Origin: Aquimarina latercula DSM 2041
Lineage (GTDB): Bacteria; Bacteroidota; Bacteroidia; Flavobacteriales; Flavobacteriaceae
Assembly (NCBI RefSeq): GCF_000430645.1
Contig: NZ_KE387186.1
Location: forward strand, 127,583-191,582
Reading direction: 5' to 3'
Length of the DNA: 64,000 nt
Below, in pieces: positions 19,614-28,784 of the stretch. Within the stretch, counting starts at the first letter, position 1, and every line of letters starts with the position of its first letter. The translations under genes were made by a program, and so were the position numbers. The notes beneath the pieces were generated by a model, which saw only the letters and a list, made by a program, of their open reading frames with translations, did no database searches and was not told the origin of the DNA.

Positions 19614-20993
19614 ATGCTTTATCAATACACAAAAGAGTTTAGTTATAATCTGAAGTTGGCAGCCCCAGTAATGTTGGGTATGTTGGGACATACTTTTGTG
19701 GGATTAATTGATAACATTATGGTTGGGCAATTAGGTACTGCGGAATTAGCTGCAGTATCTCTAGGAAATAGTTTTATGTTCATTGCGATGTCTCTAGGTA
19801 TTGGTTTTTCTACTGCAATAACACCTCTAGTAGCAGAAGCAGATGGAGAAGATAATTTTAGCAAAGGTAAATCAGCATTTAAGCACGGATTATTTTTGTG
19901 TACAACCTTAGGTATAGTTTTATTTTTAGGGATATTATTAGCGAAACCACTTATGTACTTTATGAGACAACCAACAGAAGTGGTTGAGTTGGCGATACCA
20001 TATTTGGACTTAGTTGCAGTCTCATTAATTCCTTTAATTATTTTTCAAGCTTTTAAACAGTTCTCCGATGGGTTGTCAATGACCAAATATCCAATGTATG
20101 CAACATTAATTGCGAATATTGTTAATGTGGTGTTGAATTATTTGCTAATTTTTGGGAAGTTCGGTTTCCCTCAGATGGGGATAGTAGGAGCAGCAGTAGG
20201 AACATTAGTTTCTAGATTTGTTATGGTAATCTTTTTATGGTTTTTTCTGAAATATAAAGAGAGATCAAAAGCGTATGTATCTAATATTAAATTCTTTTCT
20301 CTCCAAAAAAACATGTTGAAAAAAATAGTTACATTAGGTTTTCCTTCTGCATTACAGATGTTTTTTGAAGTTGCTATTTTTACGTCGGCTATTTGGATCT
20401 CGGGTATTTTAGGTAAAAATCCGCAAGCAGCCAACCAGATAGCATTGAATTTGTCGGCAATGACTTTTATGGTAGCTATGGGATTGAGTGTTGCTGCGAT
20501 GGTTAGAGTAGGGAATCAAAAAGGATTGAAAAAATATAAAGAACTCAGAAGAATTGCTTTTTCGATATTCTTATTAACTTTTTTTATTGAAATTGTATTT
20601 GCATTATGTTTTGTTATTTTTAATAATGTTCTTCCCGAGATTTATTTAGATGTTAACGACACAGAAAATTTAGCGGATAATACAGAAGTAATTGGAATCG
20701 CTGCGAAACTTTTGATCATTGCTGCATTGTTTCAGATATCCGATGGAATACAAGTGGTAGTTCTTGGTGCGCTACGAGGATTACAAGATGTTAAAATACC
20801 TACTGCTATTACATTTTTTGCGTACTGGGTTGTTGGTTTTCCTGTTAGTTATTATCTAGGTTTATATACTGAATATAAAAGTTCAGGTATTTGGATAGGA
20901 CTATTGGCAGGGTTAACAACATCGGCAATATTACTTTATTTTAGATTCAATTATTTAAGTAAAGATCTAATGTTAAAAAAAGGTAATGCGTAA
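19614..20993 (+). CDS. MATE family multidrug/sodium-driven efflux transporter
   Basis: The 459-residue integral membrane protein has about 12 hydrophobic segments and typical MATE motifs: VGLIDNIMVGQLGTAELAAV near the N-terminus, GFSTAITPLVAEADG, and LGALRGLQDVKIPT in the C-terminal half. MATE proteins of the NorM type export cationic drugs or metabolites from the inner membrane using Na+ or H+ gradients. The substrate is unknown. It stands alone after a strong terminator with its own -7 box, so it is not part of the enzyme island. Confidence 0.9.
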   Translation: MLYQYTKEFSYNLKLAAPVMLGMLGHTFVGLIDNIMVGQLGTAELAAVSLGNSFMFIAMSLGIGFSTAITPLVAEADGEDNFSKGKSAFKHGLFLCTTLGIVLFLGILLAKPLMYFMRQPTEVVELAIPYLDLVAVSLIPLIIFQAFKQFSDGLSMTKYPMYATLIANIVNVVLNYLLIFGKFGFPQMGIVGAAVGTLVSRFVMVIFLWFFLKYKERSKAYVSNIKFFSLQKNMLKKIVTLGFPSALQMFFEVAIFTSAIWISGILGKNPQAANQIALNLSAMTFMVAMGLSVAAMVRVGNQKGLKKYKELRRIAFSIFLLTFFIEIVFALCFVIFNNVLPEIYLDVNDTENLADNTEVIGIAAKLLIIAALFQISDGIQVVVLGALRGLQDVKIPTAITFFAYWVVGFPVSYYLGLYTEYKSSGIWIGLLAGLTTSAILLYFRFNYLSKDLMLKKGNA

Positions 20994-21132
20994 TCTTTTT
21001 TGACTTTTACAATATAGATAGTTTTAGATCGTTTCTTTTTTTGGACTAGTTTTTGTTACTTGTCAAAGTATATTTCATATTAAGAAATATTTAACTATAT
21101 TTCGAATATATCTAAACCTGAAAAGAAAAGAG

Positions 21133-22203
21133 ATGAATAGCCCAAAATCTAACCTTTACCTTTTACTTTTTGCGATTTTTAGTGTTAGTTTTAGTAACAC
21201 TATTAATGCGCAAAATTTAATTCCTAATCCAAGTTTTGAAGAAACGAATGCAGCTGTTAGAAAATTAAAGCATGAGATGCGAAACTTTGGTGTCATTTCA
21301 CATTGGAAATCTTTAACAAATACACCTGATGCACACCATCCAGCTGTAAGCGAAGTAAAGTTTGACCATAAAGCACCTGGATTTCTAAAGCAATTTGGTC
21401 CTCAGGTTCCTAGAACAGGTGAGTCTAAAGTAGGATTATATGTAACGGGTAACAATACGAAAGAATCCATTGTTACGAAATTGGTTAGCCCTTTAAAAGC
21501 GGGGAAGTATTATTATTTTCATATGTATGTGTCACTTGGAGAAGGAAGAGTTAGTAATTCGTGTACTTCATCAATAGGTTCTTATTTTACAGCTAGGGTT
21601 CCTAGGATTACAGAAACATCAACTTATAAACTGCACATAGAATCTTCAGAGATGATTTGTGATACAAAAGAATGGACGAAAGTTTGCGGAGTTTATAAAG
21701 CTAAGGGAACTGAAAAATATATCTCTTTAGGGTATTTTTCGGATACACCTAATGGAAAATCATTAAAAGGTGGACCATTTAACGATGCATATTATTATAT
21801 AGATGATGTAGAGCTTAGAGAAATGCAAGATGTGCAAGGTGTAGCAGTGGATAATATCTGTGATATGGCACTTGACTTTTCTGATATAGAATACCTAATC
21901 GGAGAAAGTGAAGTTTATGAGGAGATTAAAACAGCACTTGATTCTTATCTTCAATATCTTAAAGTCTTTAAGTTTGATAGTATTAAAATAGTTGGTCATG
22001 CGAATGATTCTGAAATTGAATTTGAAAATGAAATTCTTTCATCTGCTAGAGCTGGATTTGTTAAAGATTACTTGATAGAAAATGGAATTGACGAAACCTT
22101 GATAGAATATGTGGGTGTTAGTAATACAGAACCTAAAGAAGGAGAAGGTATAGATAATTCAGAATTGGGTTCTAACGCTAGAGTTCAAATTATTATAGAA
22201 TAA
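21133..22203 (+). CDS. Secreted/outer-membrane-associated OmpA-domain protein with an N-terminal beta-sandwich
   Basis: The 356-residue product has a signal peptide (about 1-26). An N-terminal domain begins NLIPNPSFEE, the entry of galactose-binding-like sandwiches common in Bacteroidota surface proteins (about 27-230). A C-terminal OmpA-like peptidoglycan-binding domain (about 240-356) contains IKIVGHAND, SSARAGFVKDYLI and SNARVQI. OmpA domains anchor proteins to peptidoglycan, so this is probably a periplasmic or outer-membrane scaffold. It is monocistronic: a long perfect terminator follows. Confidence 0.75.
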   Translation: MNSPKSNLYLLLFAIFSVSFSNTINAQNLIPNPSFEETNAAVRKLKHEMRNFGVISHWKSLTNTPDAHHPAVSEVKFDHKAPGFLKQFGPQVPRTGESKVGLYVTGNNTKESIVTKLVSPLKAGKYYYFHMYVSLGEGRVSNSCTSSIGSYFTARVPRITETSTYKLHIESSEMICDTKEWTKVCGVYKAKGTEKYISLGYFSDTPNGKSLKGGPFNDAYYYIDDVELREMQDVQGVAVDNICDMALDFSDIEYLIGESEVYEEIKTALDSYLQYLKVFKFDSIKIVGHANDSEIEFENEILSSARAGFVKDYLIENGIDETLIEYVGVSNTEPKEGEGIDNSELGSNARVQIIIE

Positions 22204-22225
22204 ATCCTAATAAAGACATAACAAA

Positions 22226-22271
22226 CAAGAAGAGGTAAATTTTAAAATAAATTTACCTCTTCTTGTTTTTG
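22226..22271 (+). terminator. Strong Rho-independent terminator
   Basis: A perfect 17-bp stem (22226-22242 with 22249-22265) closes around TAAAAT and is followed by TTTTTG. The tail overlaps the -33 element of the next promoter. Confidence 0.92.
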
Positions 22272-22300
22272 TTACTTTGGGATTAAACTTCGTAGCTTTG
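22268..22300 (+). promoter_or_regulatory. Bacteroidota-type promoter of the small acidic protein gene
   Basis: TTTG (22268-22271), a 21-nt spacer, then TAGCTTTG (22293-22300) match the -33/-7 consensus of the primary sigma factor of this phylum. The start codon is 20 nt further on. Confidence 0.7.
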
Positions 22301-22320
22301 CTTAACATAATATTTTATAT

Positions 22321-22548
22321 ATGAGTTTTCCAAAATTCTTATTAGGTGATAATACAGATTATCCAAATGCCATCTTTGTAGTGCATACAGAATTTCCTCG
22401 GTTTATTATTAATTTAGAGAATGATGAGGTGGAGTGGTTAGAAGAATTTGATAAAAGCGATGAAAAAGAATTAGAAAGTGAGGCTGAGAATCTATTTCAG
22501 GCTGCGAATGATTTTTATGATCGAGAGATTGAACGTTATGAAGATTAA
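22321..22548 (+). CDS. Small acidic conserved protein of unknown function
   Basis: The 75-residue cytosolic protein has no signal peptide or membrane segment and a very acidic C-terminal half (EWLEEFDKSDEKELESEAE). It has its own good promoter and precedes a PAP2 phosphatase by 42 nt. Orthologue-like small proteins are usual in Flavobacteriaceae, but I do not recognise a functional family. Confidence 0.75.
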   Translation: MSFPKFLLGDNTDYPNAIFVVHTEFPRFIINLENDEVEWLEEFDKSDEKELESEAENLFQAANDFYDREIERYED

Positions 22549-22590
22549 TTAATGTTTTAATTAAAAAAGAAATATAAATTACTTGTCATT

Positions 22591-23157
22591 ATGGAAGAAC
22601 TTATACAATTAGATAAAGATCTGTTTGTTTTTCTTAACAATTTAGGAACTCCTTTCTGGGATGGTTTTTGGTTGTTTATGACAGAAAAATTATATCAAAT
22701 TCCCTTGTATGTACTTCTGTTATACTTTTTTTATAAGTACTATGGAATTAAAGGTACGATTATAACACTTGTTATAGTAGCTGCTTTAATAACAGCATCT
22801 GATCAGTTATCTAATTTATTTAAAAATGTTTTGTTTATGAGGCCAAGACCTTGTCGGGCAGAAGGGGTAGAGGAATTTACCAGATTTATAGCTGAGAGAT
22901 GTGGTCGTCATGGGTATTTTTCTGCTCATGCTGCTAGTTCTATGGCATTAGCCTTTTTCACTGGATTGGCTTTGCAAAAAAAGTTGATATATATATTTCC
23001 TTTTATGGTGGTTTGGGCTACTGTAGTTAGTTATAGCAGAATTTATGTTGGAGTTCATTACCCAGGAGATATTATAACGGGTATGGCTATCGGAATTCTT
23101 TTAGGTGTAGGCGCCTATAAATTACTTATGTTTTTAGTCAAAAAATATGTAAGATAG
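22591..23157 (+). CDS. PAP2-superfamily membrane phosphatase (undecaprenyl-PP or lipid phosphatase type)
   Basis: The 188-residue protein has about five membrane segments and the three phosphatase motifs: K-x6-RP (KNVLFMRPRP), SAHAAS in place of the more common PSGH, and SRIYVGVHYPGD with the catalytic His. PAP2 enzymes of this size dephosphorylate undecaprenyl pyrophosphate, phosphatidic acid or lipid A at the outer face of the inner membrane. The exact lipid substrate is not resolved. It is probably cotranscribed with the small acidic gene and converges on the expansin gene 20 nt away. Confidence 0.88.
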   Translation: MEELIQLDKDLFVFLNNLGTPFWDGFWLFMTEKLYQIPLYVLLLYFFYKYYGIKGTIITLVIVAALITASDQLSNLFKNVLFMRPRPCRAEGVEEFTRFIAERCGRHGYFSAHAASSMALAFFTGLALQKKLIYIFPFMVVWATVVSYSRIYVGVHYPGDIITGMAIGILLGVGAYKLLMFLVKKYVR

Positions 23158-23177
23158 ATCTATAATTAAGTCTAATG

Positions 23178-24107
23178 TTAGTGTTTCACTAATTTTATAA
23201 CTTTTTTCTTTTCTAATATTAGATAATAGATACCATTACTGTAAGATGATATATCTATTTCTTTACGAGAACCTTGATCTAATATTTTACCCGCATTATT
23301 TACCAGTTTCCATTTTTTAGTGTTTTTTGTGATATGTATTATATCTGATGTTGGGTTCGGATATAATACCGTTGCTTCTGTAATATCAACTTCTGGTATA
23401 GAAAGTTCTTGATTACATTCTTCTGGAGTAGAAAATTGAAGTCCTGTATCAAAATCTTCGTTTAGATTTAATGCAATATTTTCGAAAATCAGTTCTTCTC
23501 CTAAAATTGAAGTTACTCTTAGATTCATCGGAGATGGAATTCCAGAAGTTTCTATAAAAAAGTTAAATAGTTCTCTATTTGTGTTTTTCCAAGTATTATC
23601 TGGTAATTGATATTCCATTTTAGAAATTGCATGATTAATGTTTCTAAATTGGATGGCTGTCCAGAATTCACTGGAACCTTCTTTAAAATTAATTTTAATA
23701 GTTTCATTAGTAAGTATAGTTTCACAGGGTACAAACTTCCACGATATTGGGACTCTACCGTCAATAACCTCGGCAATCATTTCAAAAGCCTCCATAGTCA
23801 TATCGACATCACCAGAAGCGCACTCAGGACAACGATCAACTACATTTAGAATAACACTTCCTTTTGCTCCAGTCACTTCGATACAGGCTCCACAACCATT
23901 GCTGCCATCGTAATCAAAATTATTTAGTGCACAATGCATATAATCTCCAACTCCTACAGGCAAAGAACAATTACCAAAAGTACCTCCTGCTACACCATCA
24001 TAAAATGTACCTTCACCCGTATGTACGGTATCGTTGCATTCCTGAGCAGAAATTTTCATAATCATGATTACTGCCAAAAAGCAGAAAATATAATTGTGTG
24101 AATTCAT
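23178..24107 (-). CDS. Bacterial expansin (EXLX-like) with T9SS sorting domain
   Basis: The 309-residue product has a signal peptide (about 1-21, ending KISAQ). A double-psi beta-barrel D1 (about 25-125) contains GTFYDGVAGGTFGNC, CGACIEV, VVDRCPEC and GDVDMTMEAFEMIA, the expansin/RlpA fold with the conserved Asp. A D2 CBM63-type domain with aromatic surface residues (about 135-225: SSEFWTAIQFRN, ITWK-like SWKF) and a T9SS sorting domain (about 240-309: VLYPNPTSD, SNGIYYLIL) follow. Bacterial expansins loosen cellulose/hemicellulose contacts without hydrolysis. The gene starts 11 nt after the PBP gene on the same strand, so the two are probably one transcript. Start chosen for the signal peptide. 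Confidence 0.88.
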   Translation of the reverse strand: MNSHNYIFCFLAVIMIMKISAQECNDTVHTGEGTFYDGVAGGTFGNCSLPVGVGDYMHCALNNFDYDGSNGCGACIEVTGAKGSVILNVVDRCPECASGDVDMTMEAFEMIAEVIDGRVPISWKFVPCETILTNETIKINFKEGSSEFWTAIQFRNINHAISKMEYQLPDNTWKNTNRELFNFFIETSGIPSPMNLRVTSILGEELIFENIALNLNEDFDTGLQFSTPEECNQELSIPEVDITEATVLYPNPTSDIIHITKNTKKWKLVNNAGKILDQGSRKEIDISSYSNGIYYLILEKKKVIKLVKH

Positions 24108-24118
24108 TAAGTTAGGTT

Positions 24119-26410
24119 TTAATTCTTTTTAAATTTCTTTCTTTTTTTCTTTTTACTAAAAAGCCTCTTTAAAAAATTATCTCTTTTTTCCGGTTTACAT
24201 TCTAAATCTTCAAGCACATTATTAGAAGTTTTTTCGAAACTACTTTTGGTTATAGGATCGAAAACGGGGTTCTCGTTCATTTTTTGATAAAGTTCTCCGA
24301 AGATTGGTAATGCAGAATTAGCGCCTTGTCCCTGTTTGGTGGTTTTAAATCCAATATTATAATTATCATTCCCGACCCAGGTTACCGTGACAAGTTTTGG
24401 TGTAATCCCTACAAACCAACCGTCTTTGTTATCTTGAGTTGTACCCGTCTTTCCTGCTATATCATTTTTTAAGCCATAGGTTTTTCGTAATCTGGTTGCT
24501 GTACCATTATCTACAGTAGATTTCATCATTTCTAGCATTACCTGTCGGGTATAATCGCTATAGGCAGTTTCTGTTTTTTCTTTTTCAAAAGATGCAATTA
24601 GTTTGCCATTTCTATCTTGTATTTTTGTGATATAAAAAGGTTGAACACCTTTAGATTTATTAACGTAACTAGCATAAGCACCAGCTAATTCTTTAATTTT
24701 GATTCCAGCTGTTCCTAGTGCAATGGACGGTTGTTCCGGTAGCTCTTCATCGATTCCCATTTTTTTTATTTGATCAAGCACATTTGTAACTCCAACTTCG
24801 TCCATAACTTTTACAGCTATTGTATTTACCGAGTTACTTAAAGCAGTTTCTAGGTTGTAGTTTAAATAAGGATCTTGTTCTGTAGAAGAATTTTTTGGTG
24901 TCCAATCTTCTAAATTAGTATAAGTAACTTCTTTTAATGGGAAATAAGTACAAGGTTTCATTCCATTTTCAATGGCTGCAGTATATACAAAAGGTTTGAA
25001 CGTGGAACCTACTTGTCTTTTACTTTGTGATACGTGATCATATTTAAAGTATCTATAGTCAATACCTCCTAAATATGTTCTAACGGCACCATCTGTAGGG
25101 TCAATTGCTATCATTCCTGCATTCAGAAATTTTAGATAATGCTGGACACTATCTTTGGTAGATACTTTTTTGGTAATATTACCTCCCCATTCAAAAAGTT
25201 CCATTTCTTGTTTTACAGATAATGAATCCTTGATCTGGTTTTCACTAAGACCTTGTTCAAGGTATTTCTTGTAAATAGGAAGTCGTTTAATTGTATTGTC
25301 TAGAAGTTTTGTGTTTCCTTTCCAAGGAGCCTTTAAACCATATTCTTTTTCATATACGTTTTGTAAGTTTCGCATATGATCTTTCATTACTTTTTCGGCT
25401 AATGATTGCATTTCGTAATCTAAGGTTGTATGTATTATCAACCCATCTTTATAGATATCATATAAGGTACTATCTGTTTTTTTGTGCTTTTTTAAGATCT
25501 GAATAAGTTCTTTCTTTACTTCTTCTCTAAAATAAGGTGCCAATCCCAGATCATGATTAAAGTATTGATAATCCAATACGATATTTTTATTCATCACTTG
25601 GTCTGCCACATTTTGAGTAATGTGTCCGTATTTTACCATTTGGCGTAAAACAACATCGCGTCTTAATTGACTTCTTTCTGGGAAGAGTCTAGGGTTATAG
25701 CTATGGTTAGCCTTTAAACTACCAATTAATGTAGTTGCTTCTGATAATGTAAGTTCTTTGGTTGATTTATTGAAAAATTTCTGCGAAGCACTCTCAATTC
25801 CATATGTGTTATCAGGAAAAGGAACAGTATTAAAATACTGGGTTAAAATATCTTCTTTAGAGTATAAATCTTCAATTCGTTTAGCAACAATAGATTCTTT
25901 TAATTTATTTACTACAATGCTAAAAACCCCATAGTCTTTTCTTCCAAAAATATTTTTGACTAATTGTAATGTAATTGTACTTCCTCCTCCAGAGGATTTA
26001 TCACTTAATAAGATAGTTTTAAAAAAGACTCTAAGTAAACTAACATTATCAACGCCATTATGTTGGTAGAAACGAATATCTTCTGTGGCGACTAATGCAT
26101 CTATTAAATGATCTGGGAGATCATCATAGGTTATGGGTTGTCTGTCATAGATATAATATTTTCCAATAAGACGTCCATCTTTGTCTAGAACTTGTGTTGC
26201 TTCTACTTGTTTTAATGAGCTCAATTCATCTTTGTTCGGAATGTTTCCCCAGAAACCAAAATAAATGCTTCCATAGAAAATAATGAGGATGAAAATAAAT
26301 CCTCCTAATGAGATTAATGGATACTTAATCCATTTTTTTTTTAATAGTACTCGTATCATAGATCTGACTACTGTTAACGCTAAAAATATAATATTATTGA
26401 GGAGTATCAT
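24119..26410 (-). CDS. Class A penicillin-binding protein (PBP1A-type transglycosylase/transpeptidase)
   Basis: The product has up to 763 residues, with one N-terminal membrane segment. A GT51 glycosyltransferase domain contains ALVATEDIRFYQHNGVD with the catalytic Glu, GGGSTITLQLVKN and KRIEDLYSKEDIL. A transpeptidase domain contains SxxK in VGSTFKPF, SxN in SNSVNTIAVK and KTGTTQDNKDGWF. It polymerises and crosslinks peptidoglycan in the periplasm. The first ATG precedes a second hydrophobic stretch; a later ATG at about 26359 (MIRVLLKKKW) would give the usual short cytoplasmic tail and is an alternative start. The basic C-terminal tail (KKKKRKKFKKN) is typical. The expansin gene follows by 11 nt. 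Confidence 0.93.
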   Translation of the reverse strand: MILLNNIIFLALTVVRSMIRVLLKKKWIKYPLISLGGFIFILIIFYGSIYFGFWGNIPNKDELSSLKQVEATQVLDKDGRLIGKYYIYDRQPITYDDLPDHLIDALVATEDIRFYQHNGVDNVSLLRVFFKTILLSDKSSGGGSTITLQLVKNIFGRKDYGVFSIVVNKLKESIVAKRIEDLYSKEDILTQYFNTVPFPDNTYGIESASQKFFNKSTKELTLSEATTLIGSLKANHSYNPRLFPERSQLRRDVVLRQMVKYGHITQNVADQVMNKNIVLDYQYFNHDLGLAPYFREEVKKELIQILKKHKKTDSTLYDIYKDGLIIHTTLDYEMQSLAEKVMKDHMRNLQNVYEKEYGLKAPWKGNTKLLDNTIKRLPIYKKYLEQGLSENQIKDSLSVKQEMELFEWGGNITKKVSTKDSVQHYLKFLNAGMIAIDPTDGAVRTYLGGIDYRYFKYDHVSQSKRQVGSTFKPFVYTAAIENGMKPCTYFPLKEVTYTNLEDWTPKNSSTEQDPYLNYNLETALSNSVNTIAVKVMDEVGVTNVLDQIKKMGIDEELPEQPSIALGTAGIKIKELAGAYASYVNKSKGVQPFYITKIQDRNGKLIASFEKEKTETAYSDYTRQVMLEMMKSTVDNGTATRLRKTYGLKNDIAGKTGTTQDNKDGWFVGITPKLVTVTWVGNDNYNIGFKTTKQGQGANSALPIFGELYQKMNENPVFDPITKSSFEKTSNNVLEDLECKPEKRDNFLKRLFSKKKKRKKFKKN

Positions 26411-26616
26411 GCTTTACAATATTCCTAAAATTAATTTCAGGGAAACACTTACTTTTTTTGAAGGTTAATTATCACGGTTTTATGATTTTTTATTTTAAAT
26501 TGTAGTAATAAATACTGTGTCATAAGCACTAGAAGAAAATTATTTGGAGCATCCATCAAAATTGAGCTTCAAAATGGATTGTATTAAAAAATGTAACACA
26601 AAATAACATTCTTTGA

Positions 26617-26635
26617 TTTACTATTTATTAGTAAA
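26617..26635. repeat. 7-bp inverted repeat upstream of the gene at 26659
   Basis: TTTACTA and TAGTAAA pair exactly around a 5-nt loop, 24 nt before the start codon. It may be an operator or a chance element in AT-rich DNA. The rest of 26411-26658, the divergent intergenic region, shows no convincing promoter. Confidence 0.35.
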
Positions 26636-26658
26636 GTAACCGACTAATCCTGCGCATT

Positions 26659-26949
26659 ATGAAAAGAGTAATTGTTAACTACAAGAAACTGAATAAAGAT
26701 ATTTTAAATCTTTTAGTAGGTAAATTTCCAGATGGCTATTCAGACAGTGATATTATTTCTTTTAAAAATCATCAAAATCATACTATTGAGGCTGTTGAGG
26801 TAAAAACTAATGATACCATATATTTAGTCAAAATTAGTGAGCGTCTTGCTGGTGTTATGCAAGATCACGATGAGAACACTTCTAATATTAAAGTTCCGGA
26901 AGCTGTTACAAAAGAACAAGTGAGAGATGAAGTAAACTTTGATGTTTAA
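26659..26949 (+). CDS. Conserved small protein of unknown function
   Basis: The 96-residue soluble protein begins MKRVIVNYKKLNKDILNLL; it has KFPDGYSDSDIISFKNH in the middle and an acidic tail. I recognise the type as a conserved Flavobacteriaceae protein but not a named domain. It is monocistronic, divergent from the PBP/expansin pair and convergent with meaB. Confidence 0.72.
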   Translation: MKRVIVNYKKLNKDILNLLVGKFPDGYSDSDIISFKNHQNHTIEAVEVKTNDTIYLVKISERLAGVMQDHDENTSNIKVPEAVTKEQVRDEVNFDV

Positions 26950-26988
26950 CTGATTATATTATAGGCTCCAAGTAAACAGATAGTGCCG

Positions 26989-28047
26989 TTATTTCGATTT
27001 TTTATGTTGATTTAATAGAGATGTTGCTGCCGCAAAGGGAGTGATTTTATGTTGTTGTACAGCCTTAATTTGATCAGGTAAAGATTTTTTGATTTCTGGA
27101 TGGTTATAGAATGAGCTTTTTAGCTCTTCTTCAATAGTTTGTAATAACCAAAATTTATTTTGTCGAATTCTATTTTGTTCGAAATACCCATTTTTTGTTG
27201 AAATATCTAAATACCTTAAAATTAATTCCCAGATCTCTTCAATGCCAGTATTTTTAAGAGCACTACAAGTCAATACTTCTGGAGACCAACTACTTTCAGC
27301 GATAGGGTAAAGGTGCAAAGCTTTTTTAAATTGGTTTTTAGCCTCCCTAGCACGTTTTAGATTGTCGCCATCTGCTTTATTAATAACAATTGCATCCGCC
27401 ATTTCGATAATTCCTCGTTTAATTCCCTGAAGTTCATCTCCCGCTCCGGCTAATTTTAATAAAAGGAAAAAATCTACCATACTATGCACAGCAGTTTCGC
27501 TTTGCCCAACTCCAACAGTTTCAATGATTATTATATCATAGCCTGCAGCTTCACATAAAATAATTGACTCACGTGTTTTTTGGGCAACTCCTCCTAAAGA
27601 ACTTCCGGAAGGAGAAGGTCTAATAAAAGCACCAGTTGATCTCACAAGTGATTCCATTCTGGTTTTGTCTCCTAAGATGCTCCCGCCAGAAATAGTGCTA
27701 CTAGGATCTACCGCTAAAACGGCTACTCTTTTTCCTTTTTTTATAAGAAGATTTCCTAAAGCTTCGATAAATGTACTTTTTCCTACTCCAGGAACTCCTG
27801 TAACTCCTATTCTTATAGAGTTATTAGCATAAGGAAGACATTTTTCAATAAGTTGTTGGGTTTTTTGACTGTGTTTTTGTTGAGTACTTTCTACTAATGT
27901 AATTCCTTTGCTTAAAGCTGCTGTGTTTTGTGAAACAATTCCTTCAAATATATTAGGAATAGATACTTCCTTTTGCTGTAATTTTTTAAAACGATCAATA
28001 ACATTCTTATTGGTGTTAGAGGGGATTTTAGAAGATTGATCTTTCAT
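26989..28047 (-). CDS. meaB: Methylmalonyl-CoA mutase-associated GTPase MeaB
   Basis: The 352-residue G3E-family P-loop GTPase has GVTGVPGVGKSTFIEALG (Walker A near 83-92), the VAVLAVDPSS strand, SGGSILGDKTRM, ETVGVGQSE and the NKAD base-recognition motif. MeaB gates cofactor loading and protects adenosylcobalamin-dependent methylmalonyl-CoA mutase. The mutase is not in this window, but a cobalamin adenosyltransferase lies at 45316. Divergent use of the name ArgK is historical. Confidence 0.93.
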   Translation of the reverse strand: MKDQSSKIPSNTNKNVIDRFKKLQQKEVSIPNIFEGIVSQNTAALSKGITLVESTQQKHSQKTQQLIEKCLPYANNSIRIGVTGVPGVGKSTFIEALGNLLIKKGKRVAVLAVDPSSTISGGSILGDKTRMESLVRSTGAFIRPSPSGSSLGGVAQKTRESIILCEAAGYDIIIIETVGVGQSETAVHSMVDFFLLLKLAGAGDELQGIKRGIIEMADAIVINKADGDNLKRAREAKNQFKKALHLYPIAESSWSPEVLTCSALKNTGIEEIWELILRYLDISTKNGYFEQNRIRQNKFWLLQTIEEELKSSFYNHPEIKKSLPDQIKAVQQHKITPFAAATSLLNQHKKSK

Positions 28048-28137
28048 ATAATTTTATTCAGAAACTACTTTAGAGCAAATTTATAAATTCATTTTAGTAT
28101 ACATTACTATTCTTGTATAGAATACAAAGTAAAATTA

Positions 28138-28698
28138 TTATTTAGAAGTTATAGGGATCGCAATAGCCGTTTGATCCCAAGCTAAGAACATAATAGTAAA
28201 ATTATTAGCCTCCTGAAAGTAAATAGAAAATTGTTCTACAACATTCAATAAATGTTGTACAGGAACTTCTATAGTTAGTATATCATATTCAGGGTTTCTA
28301 GATGGAGTACCGTCTGTAAAATTAACCCCCCAATTATATTGACCTTTATTAAAAATAACCTTCCAAGAGTCTTTTCCGGGGATTGTCCATAGCGTATAGG
28401 TTCCGGCTTTTAGTTCCGTGCCATCCACGAGAATTGACTTATCAGTCGTAAAAGTTGTGGCCTCATTGGCACCAGTTCTCCATACTTTATCAAAAGGAAC
28501 TAATTCTCCAAAAATTTTCCTACCGTTTTTAATAGGTCTATTATAAAAAACAGTAAAGTTTGTTTCTTTACTTGCATGTGTCACTGTCTGTTCTGGACTA
28601 TGCGCTTTGGTCTTCGATTTAAGAATTGATATTCCTGCAATTCCTATAATTACAATTCCGATAATTATGATTAATAATCTTTTTAAGAGCTTAGACAT
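28138..28698 (-). CDS. DUF2911 domain protein, membrane-anchored or exported
   Basis: The 186-residue protein has an N-terminal membrane segment (about 7-26) followed by a DUF2911 domain: YNRPIKNGRKIFGELVPF, VWRTGANEATTF, LKAGTYTLWTIPG and WKVIFNKGQYNWG. The function of DUF2911 is unknown; members are periplasmic in Bacteroidota. Divergent from the oxidoreductase at 28785. Confidence 0.85.
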   Translation of the reverse strand: MSKLLKRLLIIIIGIVIIGIAGISILKSKTKAHSPEQTVTHASKETNFTVFYNRPIKNGRKIFGELVPFDKVWRTGANEATTFTTDKSILVDGTELKAGTYTLWTIPGKDSWKVIFNKGQYNWGVNFTDGTPSRNPEYDILTIEVPVQHLLNVVEQFSIYFQEANNFTIMFLAWDQTAIAIPITSK

Positions 28699-28758
28699 TA
28701 GTTGCTTTTTTGTTTTTAAAGATAATCCATTTTACATGTGAAAATACAGATATTTATG

Positions 28759-28766
28759 TACTTTTG
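28759..28766 (+). promoter_or_regulatory. -7 box of the oxidoreductase promoter
   Basis: TACTTTTG matches TAnnTTTG and sits 18 nt before the start at 28785. The -33 element is not clear. Confidence 0.45.
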
Positions 28767-28784
28767 GGCTCTTACTAGTGACAT

